Source of the DNA: Minwuia thermotolerans
Lineage (GTDB): Bacteria > Pseudomonadota > Alphaproteobacteria > Minwuiales > Minwuiaceae
Direction: 5' to 3'
DNA length: 64,000 nucleotides
NCBI RefSeq assembly: GCF_002924445.1
Contig: NZ_PIGG01000031.1
Span: forward strand, 248,001 to 312,000
Below, in pieces: positions 55,864 to 64,000 of the stretch (position 1 is the first letter of the stretch; every line of letters begins with the position of its first letter). Both the position numbers and the translations under genes were made by a program. The notes beneath the pieces are model-generated. The model had not been told where the DNA came from and ran no database searches. It saw only the letters and a list, made by a program, of their open reading frames with translations.

Positions 55864-57021
55864 CTACATCTCGTTCCGTGAATAGAGGTCGCGGCCGATG
55901 ATCTGTTTCATCACCTCGATGGCGCCGCCGGCGATCCGCGTCACCCGCGCATCCACATAGGCCCGGGCGATCGGATATTCGTACATGTAGCCATAGCCGC
56001 CGAAGAACTGCAGACACTGGTCGACCACCTTGCAGTGCAGGTCCGTCGACAGCATCTTCGCCTTGGCCGCATCGACCGAGGTCAACTCGCCGGCCATGAA
56101 GCGCTGGATGCACCAGTCGACGAAGACCCGCATCGCCGTGGTCTCGGCGTCGAGCTGGGCCATGACGAACTGCGTGTTCTGGAAGTCGGCGATGGTGCCG
56201 TCGAAGGCCTCGCGGGTCTTCGTGTACTCGACGGTCTGGCGGATCGCCGTCTCGGCGCAGACGACCGAGCGCACGGCCTGGGTCAGACGCTCCTGCGCCA
56301 GCTTGGTCATCAGCATGGCGAAGCCCTTGCCCTCGTCGCCCAGGCGGTTGCCGACGGGCACGCGCACGCCCGAATAGAACAGCTCCGAGGTGTCCTGGCC
56401 CTTCATGCCGATCTTCTTGAGATTGCGGCCGCGCTCGAAGCCCGGCGTGTCGGTCGGCACGGCGATCAGGCTGACGCCGCGGGCGCCGGCCTCCGGGTCC
56501 GTCTTGGCCGCGGTGACCACGACATCGGCGTTCTGGCCGTTGGAGATGTAGACCTTCTGGCCGTCGAGCACGTAGTCGTCGCCGTCGCGGCGGGCGCGGA
56601 GCTGCAGCCGCTTCACGTCGCTGCCGGCGTTCGGCTCGGTCATGGCGATGGCGCCGACGGCCTCGCCGGTGACCATCTTCGGCAGCCATTCCCGCTTCAG
56701 CTCTTCCGAGCCCCAGGCGAGGATGTAGGGCGCGCACATTTCGGAATGGACGACGAAACCGGGGCCCGAGAGCCCGGCGCGGGCCAGTTCCTCGATGACC
56801 ACGACGTCGTAGAGCCAGTCGGCGCCACTGCCGCCATATTCCTCGGGCATGCTGCAGCAGAGCATTCCCATCTCGCCGGCGCGCCGCCAGACCTCCTTCG
56901 GCACGATCCCGTCGTCCTCCCACTTCTCGTTGTGGGGCACCATCTCCGCGTCGATGAAGCGGCGGACACTGTCCCTGAACTGGTCGTGCTCCGGCGAAAA
57001 CAGCGTGCGCTGAACCGACAT
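55864..57021 (-). CDS. Acyl-CoA dehydrogenase
   Basis: This FAD enzyme performs the first dehydrogenation of acyl-CoA. The 385-residue protein has the N-terminal helical domain, the FAD/substrate strand region AIAMTEPNAGSDVKRLQLRA, and the C-terminal CLQFFGGYGYMYEYPIARAYVD. Near the C-terminus the usual EGT base is GGAIEVMKQIIGRDL, so the catalytic Glu must lie elsewhere, as in the long-chain and isovaleryl types. GGAGG lies seven bases before the ATG at 57021. The substrate chain length is unknown. Confidence 0.94.
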   Translation of the reverse strand: MSVQRTLFSPEHDQFRDSVRRFIDAEMVPHNEKWEDDGIVPKEVWRRAGEMGMLCCSMPEEYGGSGADWLYDVVVIEELARAGLSGPGFVVHSEMCAPYILAWGSEELKREWLPKMVTGEAVGAIAMTEPNAGSDVKRLQLRARRDGDDYVLDGQKVYISNGQNADVVVTAAKTDPEAGARGVSLIAVPTDTPGFERGRNLKKIGMKGQDTSELFYSGVRVPVGNRLGDEGKGFAMLMTKLAQERLTQAVRSVVCAETAIRQTVEYTKTREAFDGTIADFQNTQFVMAQLDAETTAMRVFVDWCIQRFMAGELTSVDAAKAKMLSTDLHCKVVDQCLQFFGGYGYMYEYPIARAYVDARVTRIAGGAIEVMKQIIGRDLYSRNEM

Positions 57022-57143
57022 CTCTTTCCTCCCCTTGGTCGTCCGCCCCCAATCTCTTCCAAGGCGCGCCGCGACGCAACGGCGCAGAGGCGCGCGGCGG
57101 CAAACCATGGACAGCGGCGGCGCACCGGGCTCTGGTGTCGCCG

Positions 57144-58373
57144 ATGAACCCGAAAGCAGACAATGGCGGCGAGCACGGCCTGAAACGCGTGCTGGGGCTG
57201 CCGCTGCTGATCCTCTACGGCGTCGGCGTCACTGTCGGCGCCGGCATCTTCGTCCTCATCGGCTCGGTGGTGGGCGTCGCGGGCCCGCGCGCGCCGCTGG
57301 CGTTCCTGTTCGCGGCGGCCATCGCAGGCGTGACGGCGGCCAGCTACGCCATCCTTTCGCGTGGCTTTCCGGCAGCGGCCGGCGCCTCGCTCTACGTGAA
57401 GGCCGCCCTGGGCCGCGGAGCCGGATTTCCGGTCGGCATCGGCGTCGCCCTGGTGGGCATCGTCTCCAGCGCCACGATCATGCTGGGCTTCACGGGCTAT
57501 CTGGCCGAACTGCTTGCGGTGCCGCAGCCGCTGGCGATCGTCGGCGGGCTCGTGCTCACCGGCCTGCTGGTGCAGCGCGGCGTCAGCGAGAGCGTCGGCG
57601 CCGCAGCGGCCCTGACCGTGGTCGAGATCGGCATCCTGCTGGTGGTCATCGCCGCGGGCGCGCCAGTGCTGGCGACGGGCGAGGTCTGGTGGGTGGCGTT
57701 CGGAACGGGAAGCGCCCTGCCGGTCACGGCGATCGTCAGCGCCGCGGTGCTCGCCTTCTTCGCCTTCATCGGCTTCGAGGACATCGTCAACATGGCCGAG
57801 GAGACGGTCGATCCGGCCCGCGTGATGGGCCGCGCCATCATCGGCACCCTGGCGATCTCCACCGCGCTCTATCTGCTGCTGGCGCTGATCGCCGCGGGCG
57901 CCCCCGATCCGGCGGCGCTCGCGGCCAGCGGCGCGCCGCTGGCGACGATGTGGCAGCAACTGACCGGACAGTCGAGCGCCTGGCTCTCCACCCTCGCGCT
58001 GATCGCCGTGGTCAACGGCGTGATCGTGCAGACCATCATGGCCAGCCGGCTGCTCTACGGCATGGCGCGGGAGGAAATGATGCCCGCCCCGCTGGCCCGC
58101 GTCGGGCGACGGCGGACGCCCTATGTGGCAATCTGGCTGATCGTCGTCCTGATCGCCATTCTGGCGCTGACCCTGCCCATCGAGACCCTCGCCCGTGCAA
58201 CGACCACGGTGACGCTGCTGGTCTTCGCCGCCGTCAACCTCGCCCTGCTCGTCCTCGGCTCGCGGGAGAAGGAAGGACCGCTGCGCCGCCGGCGCTGGAT
58301 CGGTGCGCTGGGTCTCGTGCTGACCGCGGGCCTCGCCATTCGGGAGATTTTCTCGCTGCTCGGCGTCATCTGA
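57144..58373 (+). CDS. APC superfamily amino-acid permease
   Basis: This 409-residue transporter has about twelve hydrophobic segments. It has the N-terminal unwound-helix motif VGAGIFVLIGSVVGVAGP (substrate carboxylate site of APC transporters) and AFFAFIGFEDIVNMAEET in the sixth helix. A GTG at 57135 (MSPMNPKADN) is an alternative start. It is divergent from the acyl-CoA dehydrogenase gene. The substrate is probably an amino acid or amine. Confidence 0.9.
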   Translation: MNPKADNGGEHGLKRVLGLPLLILYGVGVTVGAGIFVLIGSVVGVAGPRAPLAFLFAAAIAGVTAASYAILSRGFPAAAGASLYVKAALGRGAGFPVGIGVALVGIVSSATIMLGFTGYLAELLAVPQPLAIVGGLVLTGLLVQRGVSESVGAAAALTVVEIGILLVVIAAGAPVLATGEVWWVAFGTGSALPVTAIVSAAVLAFFAFIGFEDIVNMAEETVDPARVMGRAIIGTLAISTALYLLLALIAAGAPDPAALAASGAPLATMWQQLTGQSSAWLSTLALIAVVNGVIVQTIMASRLLYGMAREEMMPAPLARVGRRRTPYVAIWLIVVLIAILALTLPIETLARATTTVTLLVFAAVNLALLVLGSREKEGPLRRRRWIGALGLVLTAGLAIREIFSLLGVI

Positions 58374-60331
58374 TCAGGATGCCGTCCGGGGCAGTACGTG
58401 AAGGTCGAGCGGTTCGCGACGGCCGCGCACGGTCTGCTCCGGCAGGGCCTCGAAGCCATCGAGCAGGTCCGTTCGGCCTGCCGCGCGCGCCGCGGCGGCC
58501 ACGGTTTCGCTGATCACGACTGTCGCCGCCAGGTCCGCGCCAAGCGCCTGCAGGCGGCTGGCCACATTCACGGTGTCGCCGGTTGCGGTGAGCTCGAATC
58601 GGCGCTGCCCGCCGATCGGGCCGACGACCACCGGCCCATGATGCACGCCGATGCCGAAGCCCCAGCGCCAGTCGGCCGGCGTGTCCGTCCCGCCCGACCA
58701 GGCCTCGAGACGGCCGGCCATTTGGCGTGCGCAGGCGAGCGCACGCACCGGGTCGTCCGGCGCCGATGCGGCCATGCCGAAGACGGCCATGGCCCCGTCG
58801 CCCAGATAGCTGTCGATGGCGCCGGCATGGGCCTCCACCGAAGCTTCGACGGCAGCGTAGAATCCTTCCAGCAGAGCCGCCGACCGTTCCGGTCCGAGCG
58901 CCTCGCTGAGCGTCGTGAAGCCGCGGATGTCCACGAAAAGGATCGTGGCCGGACGGCGGCCCCGGCCAAAACCCGGCTCATCCCGACCCAGCGCCTCGGC
59001 ATGTCCACGAAAAGGATCGTGGCCGGACGGCGGCCCCGGCCAAAACCCGGCTCATCCCGACCCAGCGCCTCGGCAAAGCCGGTGGGCACATATCGCGACA
59101 GCCGGCGCCTGGCGTGATCCGTGCTGATGATGCGCGGCAAGGCGGCTGCTGCTGCGGCTGCCAGCATCGTGGCGGTCGGCAGGGCCGCATCGATCCACCA
59201 TCCGCCCCGCACGAAGACCAGCTGCAGTCCGGCCAGCCACATGACAAGCAGGGCGCCGCACCCGGCCGCAGCCATACCGGGCCGCGCCCGACCGGCGAAC
59301 AGCGCAAAGGCGACGCCGCCGGTCACCAGGGCGGCAAGGCTCGCCATACGCGTCAGCGCATCGTGTCGAAGCGTGCGGCCAGAAATCAGGTTGTCCGCCG
59401 CCGATGCCAGCACTTCGACACCCGGAACGCCGGGTCCGTAGGGCGTCGCGAACCGGTCGCCCAGGCCGGTCGCCACCACGCCGACGAACGCGGCCCGCCC
59501 CTCCACCGCCCCGCCCGGAACCCTGCCCGCCAGCAGATCGTCAAGCGACCAGGACGGCAGGCTGCCGGCGGGACCGGGAAAATCGATCGGCAGGCGCAAG
59601 GCGCCATCCAGTGAAAAGGATACGTCGCCGAGACTCAGTCCATCCCGTGCACTGACAGCAATGCCGGAGCCTGGCGTGCGATGGCGCTGGGCCACGACCA
59701 CCGGCAAGGCGGGATACAGCTGGCCCTAGTGCGGGATCGCCGCGTGCAGAAAACGCAGCCGGTTGTCGGCGTCCACAATCACCTCGGCATGTCCCATCTC
59801 AGCGGCTCGAGCGAGCGCGGGAAAGGGCGGGACCACGCCGCCCCGTCCGCCGCCGGCGCCGATACCCTGCCGGATGTCGACCGCAGCCTCCCGAACCGCG
59901 GGCGGCGCGCGCTCCCCGCCCCCGTCAAAGACGAACGCGAAGGGGACCACCACGTCGTCATCGGCACCGACACGTCGGACAAGCTCCATGTCGCCTTCAC
60001 CCTGGGGATCGGCCAGCAGCAGGTCGAGGGCGATCACGCGCGCGCCGGCGTCACGCAATGCCGTCACGGCATCGGCCAGGACGCGGCGCGGCAACGGCCA
60101 TCCACCCGCGCTGGCGATGCTGCTGTCGTCGATCAGGACAAGCAGCACTTCCGGCCCTGCTGTCGCGGCTCCCCGCGCCTGGAACCGCCAGTCGATGGTG
60201 CGGCCCTCCAGCGCCCGAAGCATTGGCGCATCGTAGGCCAACAGGTAGATCAGCGCGCCGGCAGCGATGGTCGCGAACGGCGGCAGCCAACGCGAACGCC
60301 CGGCGCCGCTGTTGCCGACCGCGTCACTCAA
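58374..60331 (-). pseudogene. CHASE2-adenylate cyclase broken by an amber codon and a 74-bp tandem duplication
   Basis: Reading from TTG 60331, the protein has an N-terminal helix, a CHASE2 sensory domain, two to three membrane helices and a class III cyclase domain (MDIRGFTTLSEALG, GDGAMAVFG, ATGDTVNVASRLQ) to the stop at 58374. Two lesions break it. In CHASE2 a TAG (59726-59728) stops the frame; the same frame continues intact after it (GQLYPALPVVVAQ). In the cyclase start, a perfect 74-bp direct repeat (58927-59000 and 59001-59074) shifts the frame. Removing one copy restores FVDIRGFTTL. Without these the protein would be about 630 residues. The FecR-like gene overlaps its start by eight bases, the usual pair. 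Confidence 0.88.
58927..59074. repeat. Perfect 74-bp tandem duplication
   Basis: Two identical, adjacent 74-base copies (58927-59000 and 59001-59074) begin with ATGTCCACGAAAAGG and end CAGCGCCTCGGC. Because 74 is not a multiple of three, the cyclase frame is shifted. Perfect identity means the event is recent. Confidence 0.95.
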
Positions 60332-60971
60332 TCCGGGTCCGGGCGCGCAACGCCTCGACACGGGCCGGGGGCCAGCGCTTGGCGCGTCCGGGCGGCTCGC
60401 CAAGCGGGATGTCGCTGCCCTGCCCCGCCTGCAGGCCGACCGTCTCGTCATGACCCGGCGCGCTGACCGACACGCGCCCTTCCAGAACGAAGACGCCGGT
60501 CGTCTGCGGATCGGTGGAAACGATCAGCCCCGTCGACCGGACCGAAGCCGTCGCGGTACGGGCACGCACGGAGACATCCCGGCCACCGTCGCTGTCAGTC
60601 AGCAGAACCCGAACCGCGCCATAGATGAGGTCGAACAAGCCCGCCGAACCGGGCGCGAAGCGTTCCACTTCGACGCGAGTTTCCGGGCCCACCGTCATTG
60701 CCGAGCCGTCATCGAAGGCGATGCGCACTTTCGCGCGTATTCCGGTGATCAGCGCATCATCGCGGAAAACCGGCATACCGTGGCGAAGTTCCCGGGCCTC
60801 GGCGGGCCGCTGCGCCAGCACCTCGCCCACCTGCGCGTCGACATGGCCGACCGGCGAGGGTTCCGCCAGGCCCGGTCCGGCCAGCGTCGCCGCCAGCAAC
60901 AGGGCCGCGGCCGCAGCCAGCAACGGCCGCACGCGGTCGTGTGGAAATCGCGCTCGTAATCCGCATCGCAT
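60324..60971 (-). CDS. FecR domain protein, partner of the CHASE2 cyclase
   Basis: This 215-residue exported protein has a hydrophobic N-terminus (VRPLLAAAAALLLAATLAGPG) and a FecR domain with VGHVDAQVGEVLAQRPAEA and RVEVERFAPGSAGLFDLIYG. A second conserved region is ASVRSTGLIVSTDPQTT. FecR/CHASE2-cyclase pairs occur widely in proteobacteria and usually sense envelope signals. The ATG at 60971 has no strong ribosome site. It ends inside the cyclase start. With its partner broken it may no longer signal. Confidence 0.85.
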   Translation of the reverse strand: MRCGLRARFPHDRVRPLLAAAAALLLAATLAGPGLAEPSPVGHVDAQVGEVLAQRPAEARELRHGMPVFRDDALITGIRAKVRIAFDDGSAMTVGPETRVEVERFAPGSAGLFDLIYGAVRVLLTDSDGGRDVSVRARTATASVRSTGLIVSTDPQTTGVFVLEGRVSVSAPGHDETVGLQAGQGSDIPLGEPPGRAKRWPPARVEALRARTRIE

Positions 60972-61036
60972 GAAGGATGAGGTTAACAACGCGCCGCCGC
61001 CGCGTCAGCCTCTCGAAAGGTTTATGCGGTGACCGC

Positions 61037-62599
61037 TCAGACCCAGCGGATGAACAGCCAGACCGTGCCGGCTTCGGCGCCCGGCCGCATCTCGATCAGG
61101 ACCTTCCATGTCCGGCGCAGGGTGAAGACATAGCTGAACAGCTCGCTGACGGAGCGTCCCTGACTGACCTCGCGAAAGCGCCCGTGAAACGCGTCGGTGA
61201 ACGTGCAGGGCGCAACTTCGCGGAAGAAGCTCCGCCCGATCACCCTTTCGGGCCGCATTTCGGAGAAGCCGGATTCGGTGTCGTTGTATTTCAGCACGCG
61301 CCCGCTCTCGTCGAGCAGGACCGCGCCCACCGGCAACTGGTCCAGTTGCGCGTCGTCCATGTGAAGGGCTTCCGCCGGCAGATTGACCCCGTCGATGGTA
61401 AAGAACGCCTTCAGACCCTCTACCGAAGGCGCCGGACGCCGGCCCTCGGGCGCCTGGACCCTCCCCGCCGGCAGAACCAGAAACACCGTCGTGCCGATAC
61501 CGGGCTGACTGTTGACGTAGATATTGCCGCCATGGACCTCGATCAGGGCGCGCGTGATGGGCAGACCGAGCCCCGCGCCCTGGGTCTGACCGTCATAGGC
61601 ATGGTCGATCCGGCCGAACGGCGCCAGCGCCGTGGGCAGATCGTGGGCGGCGATGCCCCTGCCGGTATCGGTGACGAAAAAGGCGATCCGGCCATCGTCC
61701 AGCAGTTCCGCGCCCGCCAGGATCCGACCGCCCGGCTTCATGTACTTGCGCGCGTTCGCGATCAGGTTGACCAGGGCCTGCCGCAACATCCGACGGTCCG
61801 CGAAAACGGTGATGTCGGACGGACAGCGCCCGCGATCGACGGATTCTCCACCCGCCTCCGACCTTTCCGAAGTCAGGCGGATCGCCTCATCGATCAGGTC
61901 GCCGACCGGGCAGTCCTCCTCGACCATTTCCGTCGACCCGCTCTCGATGCGGGCGAGGTCCAGGATGTCGTTGACGACGGCGAGCAGGTGCCGGCCGGCG
62001 AACCGGATATCGTCGACATAGCTCTTGTACTTTTCGTTGCCGAGCGGACCGAACAGTTCCGAGCCGAGCATCTCCGAGAAGCCGATTACGGCGTTGAGCG
62101 GCGTGCGCAGTTCGTGACTCATGTTGGCCATGAAGCTCGACTTGGCGGTGTTCGCGACCTCGGCCCTGTCGCGGGCCGTGGCGAGTTCCAGTTCCAGCCG
62201 CCGGCGGTCCGTCAGATCCAGCGTCGTGCCGATCAGCCGAACGACGCGCCCGCCATGGCGGAGCGGCGTGAGTACGGTGCGGGCAAAGAAGAATCCGCTC
62301 GGCAGCACGATCTCCTCATCGTACCGCTCGACATCCCCGCCCTCGATGCAGCGTCGGTAGTTGCGGGCGACCGCCTCCGCCTGCTGCGGCGAGAGTACCT
62401 CTTCCAGCCGCCGGCCGTTCAGTTCGGCCGCATCGATGCCGAAGGCGTTCTCGTAGAAGGCGTTGACGAACTCGATCTCGTAGCCGTTGTCGCGCACCCC
62501 GATCACGAATACCGGAATGCCGATCGTATTGAGGAGGCTGGAGAGAAAGCCGACCGGAGTGGTTGCGAGTCCCCCCTCGTCCATTGTCTCGAAACGCAC
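61037..62599 (-). CDS. Histidine kinase with N-terminal PAS and C-terminal photoactive-yellow-protein-like domain
   Basis: This 520-residue protein has a PAS domain (about residues 20-130), a HisKA/HATPase kinase (phospho-His162 in MANMSHELRTPLNAV, the N box near 278-282, G boxes DTGRGIA and GAGLGLPI), and a C-terminal PAS of the photoactive yellow protein (PYP) type (residues 413-520). That domain keeps three chromophore residues of PYP: Tyr438 and Glu442 (LKYNDTE) and Cys465 (EVAPCTF). The spacings, 4 and 23, equal Tyr42, Glu46 and Cys69 of PYP. Position 446 is Ser (Thr50 in PYP) and 448 is Met (Arg52). The start is GTG 62599 with GGGAG six bases upstream. No response regulator is adjacent. 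Confidence 0.88.
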   Translation of the reverse strand: MRFETMDEGGLATTPVGFLSSLLNTIGIPVFVIGVRDNGYEIEFVNAFYENAFGIDAAELNGRRLEEVLSPQQAEAVARNYRRCIEGGDVERYDEEIVLPSGFFFARTVLTPLRHGGRVVRLIGTTLDLTDRRRLELELATARDRAEVANTAKSSFMANMSHELRTPLNAVIGFSEMLGSELFGPLGNEKYKSYVDDIRFAGRHLLAVVNDILDLARIESGSTEMVEEDCPVGDLIDEAIRLTSERSEAGGESVDRGRCPSDITVFADRRMLRQALVNLIANARKYMKPGGRILAGAELLDDGRIAFFVTDTGRGIAAHDLPTALAPFGRIDHAYDGQTQGAGLGLPITRALIEVHGGNIYVNSQPGIGTTVFLVLPAGRVQAPEGRRPAPSVEGLKAFFTIDGVNLPAEALHMDDAQLDQLPVGAVLLDESGRVLKYNDTESGFSEMRPERVIGRSFFREVAPCTFTDAFHGRFREVSQGRSVSELFSYVFTLRRTWKVLIEMRPGAEAGTVWLFIRWV

Positions 62600-62717
62600 G
62601 CTTCACTCCCGGATACGCTGGCCGGCCCCATAGCTATGGGATCAAGCTTAACAGTTGCTTTATCCGCCCGGTCAAGCCACTCCCCCGCGCGTCGTCCGAC
62701 CGGAATCACGGTGATGG

Positions 62718-62729
62718 TTCGAATTCGAA
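62718..62729. promoter_or_regulatory. Perfect 12-bp palindrome in a divergent promoter region
   Basis: TTCGAATTCGAA lies between the kinase (minus) and tadG-like (plus) starts in an AT-richer patch. Such palindromes often act as operator sites, but no regulator is known here. Confidence 0.35.
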
Positions 62730-62849
62730 TCAAATAGAAAAAATTGAGTTTTCCGGGGTCTGGGCGAAAAAGAACGCTGTCGGGCGCCGGGCCGTATCAG
62801 TGGCTCCGGCGGATCAGAGTGGGCTTCCGAAGGACAGGCAATCCGGAGC

Positions 62850-64000
62850 ATGACGGGACTGGGGACATGGCGGGAGAATCGGCGAAGCGCTGGCGGCGGT
62901 GCACGCCGCGCGCTGTCGGGCGTCACCCGGCGCCTGCTCCGGGCCCGCGACGGCGGCATGGCCGCTCTGGTGGCGGTCGCGCTGCTGCCCATGACCGCCG
63001 CCGTCGGGGTTGCCGTCGATTCCAGTCTGGCCATGATCACCCAGTCCCGCCTTGCGCGCGCCCTCGACGCGGCCGCGCTGGCGGCAGGGCGTCTGCCGCG
63101 GGGGACCGCCGTCGAGTCCGAGGCACGGCGCTGGTTCGACGCCAATTTTCCGCCCGGTTTCATGGGCGCGACGCTCACCGGGTTCGGCGTGACGACCGAT
63201 GCCCGCGGTGACTTCGTCACGGCACAGGCCAGCCTGGCACTGCCGACTGTCTTCCTTGGCGTAATCGACATCGACAGCATCGACCTGAACCGGCGCACGG
63301 TCGTGGAGCGGATCAACGGCGGCGCAGAGGTCGCGCTGATCATGGACAACACCGGCTCCATGCGCTCGGGCGGCAAGATCGACGCCATGAAGGCGGCGGC
63401 CCGGGGGCTGGTGCAGGATCTCTACGGGGAGAACGAGAGCCTGGACGACCTGTGGGTGTCCGTCGTCCCCTATACGGCGACCGTCAATGTGGGCGCCCAC
63501 CGGCAGGATTGGTTGCGGCTCAACGACCCGGCTCTGTCGGGAGAAAGTCCTTTCCATCCGGGTGCCTGGAAGGGATGCGTCATGGCGCGCGGCGCCGGCG
63601 ACGATCAGACCGACACGCCGCCGTCTGCCGCGCCGTTCGAGAGCTTCCTCTACCCCAGGGCCGACGACAACGACTGGCCGGAGATCGACGAGCGCAACGA
63701 TGCGCAGAACAACGGCCGCGGTCCCAACCTGGGCTGCGGGCCGGCGATCACTTCCCTGACCAACCACCGCGACACGGTTCTGGCCGCCATCGACGAGATG
63801 CTGCCCTGGCACCGCGGCGGCACCACCGGCAATCTGGGCCTCGCATGGGGCTGGCGCACGATCTCGCCCCGCTGGCGCGGCCTGTGGGGTGGCCCGACGC
63901 CGGAGACCATGCCCCTGGCCCGGGGCACGCCGCTCATGGAGAAGGTGGCGATCCTGCTCACCGACGGCCAGAATCAGTTCTATGACTGGCGCGACCACGA
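62850..64000 (+). CDS. TadG-like pilus assembly protein with von Willebrand A domain (partial, C-terminus off the right edge)
   Basis: The frame opens at ATG 62850 (MTGLGTWRENRRSAGGG) and is still open at 64000, after about 383 residues. After a basic N-terminus comes one membrane helix of TadE/TadG type (GGMAALVAVALLPMTAAVGV, then AVDSS), followed by LALPTVFLGVIDIDSIDLNR. The von Willebrand A domain begins VALIMDNTGSMRSGGKIDAM, where Asp166-Asn-Thr-Gly-Ser170 form the metal-ion site; a later strand is AILLTDGQN. TadG proteins belong to tight-adherence (Flp) pilus systems. Other tad genes would be expected to the right of the window. Confidence 0.85.
   Translation, partial: MTGLGTWRENRRSAGGGARRALSGVTRRLLRARDGGMAALVAVALLPMTAAVGVAVDSSLAMITQSRLARALDAAALAAGRLPRGTAVESEARRWFDANFPPGFMGATLTGFGVTTDARGDFVTAQASLALPTVFLGVIDIDSIDLNRRTVVERINGGAEVALIMDNTGSMRSGGKIDAMKAAARGLVQDLYGENESLDDLWVSVVPYTATVNVGAHRQDWLRLNDPALSGESPFHPGAWKGCVMARGAGDDQTDTPPSAAPFESFLYPRADDNDWPEIDERNDAQNNGRGPNLGCGPAITSLTNHRDTVLAAIDEMLPWHRGGTTGNLGLAWGWRTISPRWRGLWGGPTPETMPLARGTPLMEKVAILLTDGQNQFYDWRDH

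Noticed and set aside
62744-63211. 155-residue plus-strand frame at the right end
   Set aside because: A different frame from the TadG-like gene; Arg/Gly-rich composition without domain. The true gene begins at 62850 in another frame.

Overview
This is high-GC DNA with alphaproteobacterial gene order: tig-clpP-clpX-lon-hup-tRNA-Val, then tRNA-Asp and nuoABCDEFG, all on the minus strand. Short NADH-dehydrogenase spacers, ATGA start/stop overlaps, frequent GTG/TTG starts and paired guaA/guaB, rsmB and rlmE genes all fit a free-living member of the Alphaproteobacteria, probably Rhodospirillales-like. I cannot name the genus from the sequence alone.

Layout. 1-6.5 kb: the front of the complex I operon, with nuoG cut by the left edge. 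6.6-8.5 kb: tRNA-Asp and tRNA-Val with an MFS transporter between them. 8.6-15.4 kb: the protein quality-control block (HU, Lon, ClpX, ClpP, trigger factor) and tRNA-Leu; the trigger factor carries a striking His/Asp insertion. 15.5-22.6 kb: a small conserved protein, malonyl-CoA decarboxylase, NAD(P)HX repair enzyme, amidase, an FAD amine/hydroxy-acid oxidoreductase and a cyclase-family hydrolase. 22.7-28.3 kb: a complete sn-glycerol-3-phosphate-type ABC importer (ugpB-A-E-C) and rimO. 28.5-35 kb: an array of eight small, individually spaced genes for secreted, very acidic proteins. Four of these carry repeated Asp-rich calcium-loop-like motifs and one ends in a PRC-barrel. They share near-identical signal peptides, several hairpins/terminators separate them, and five have a common upstream CGGTTCAA-like element. 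A frameshifted yihY/brkB gene sits inside the array. 35-41 kb: PPK2, a 2Fe-2S ferredoxin and its reductase, a NicO metal exporter with its DUF1007 partner, WrbA and a 2-hydroxyacid dehydrogenase. 41.4-53.5 kb: rmuC, a 58-residue membrane protein, a GlxA-type regulator divergent from a serine beta-lactamase-fold enzyme, then guaA, a TPR protein, rsmB, guaB, a transglutaminase-fold protein, rlmE and ppx/gppA. 53.6-55.9 kb: tRNA-Gln followed by a decaying patch (second NicO exporter, a frameshifted His-rich reading frame, a nonsense-mutated DUF6064 gene). 55.9-64 kb: acyl-CoA dehydrogenase, APC permease, a doubly broken CHASE2 adenylate cyclase with its FecR partner, a histidine kinase ending in a photoactive-yellow-protein-like domain, and the start of a TadG-like pilus gene cut by the right edge.

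The two most novel-looking items are the secreted acidic protein array (28.5-35 kb) and the kinase/PYP fusion at 61.0-62.6 kb. The window also shows several fresh-looking gene losses: a one-base frameshift in yihY, an amber codon plus a 74-bp tandem duplication in the cyclase, a nonsense codon in DUF6064, and a frameshift in the His-rich gene. All functional statements rest on reading motifs by eye; no database search was run.
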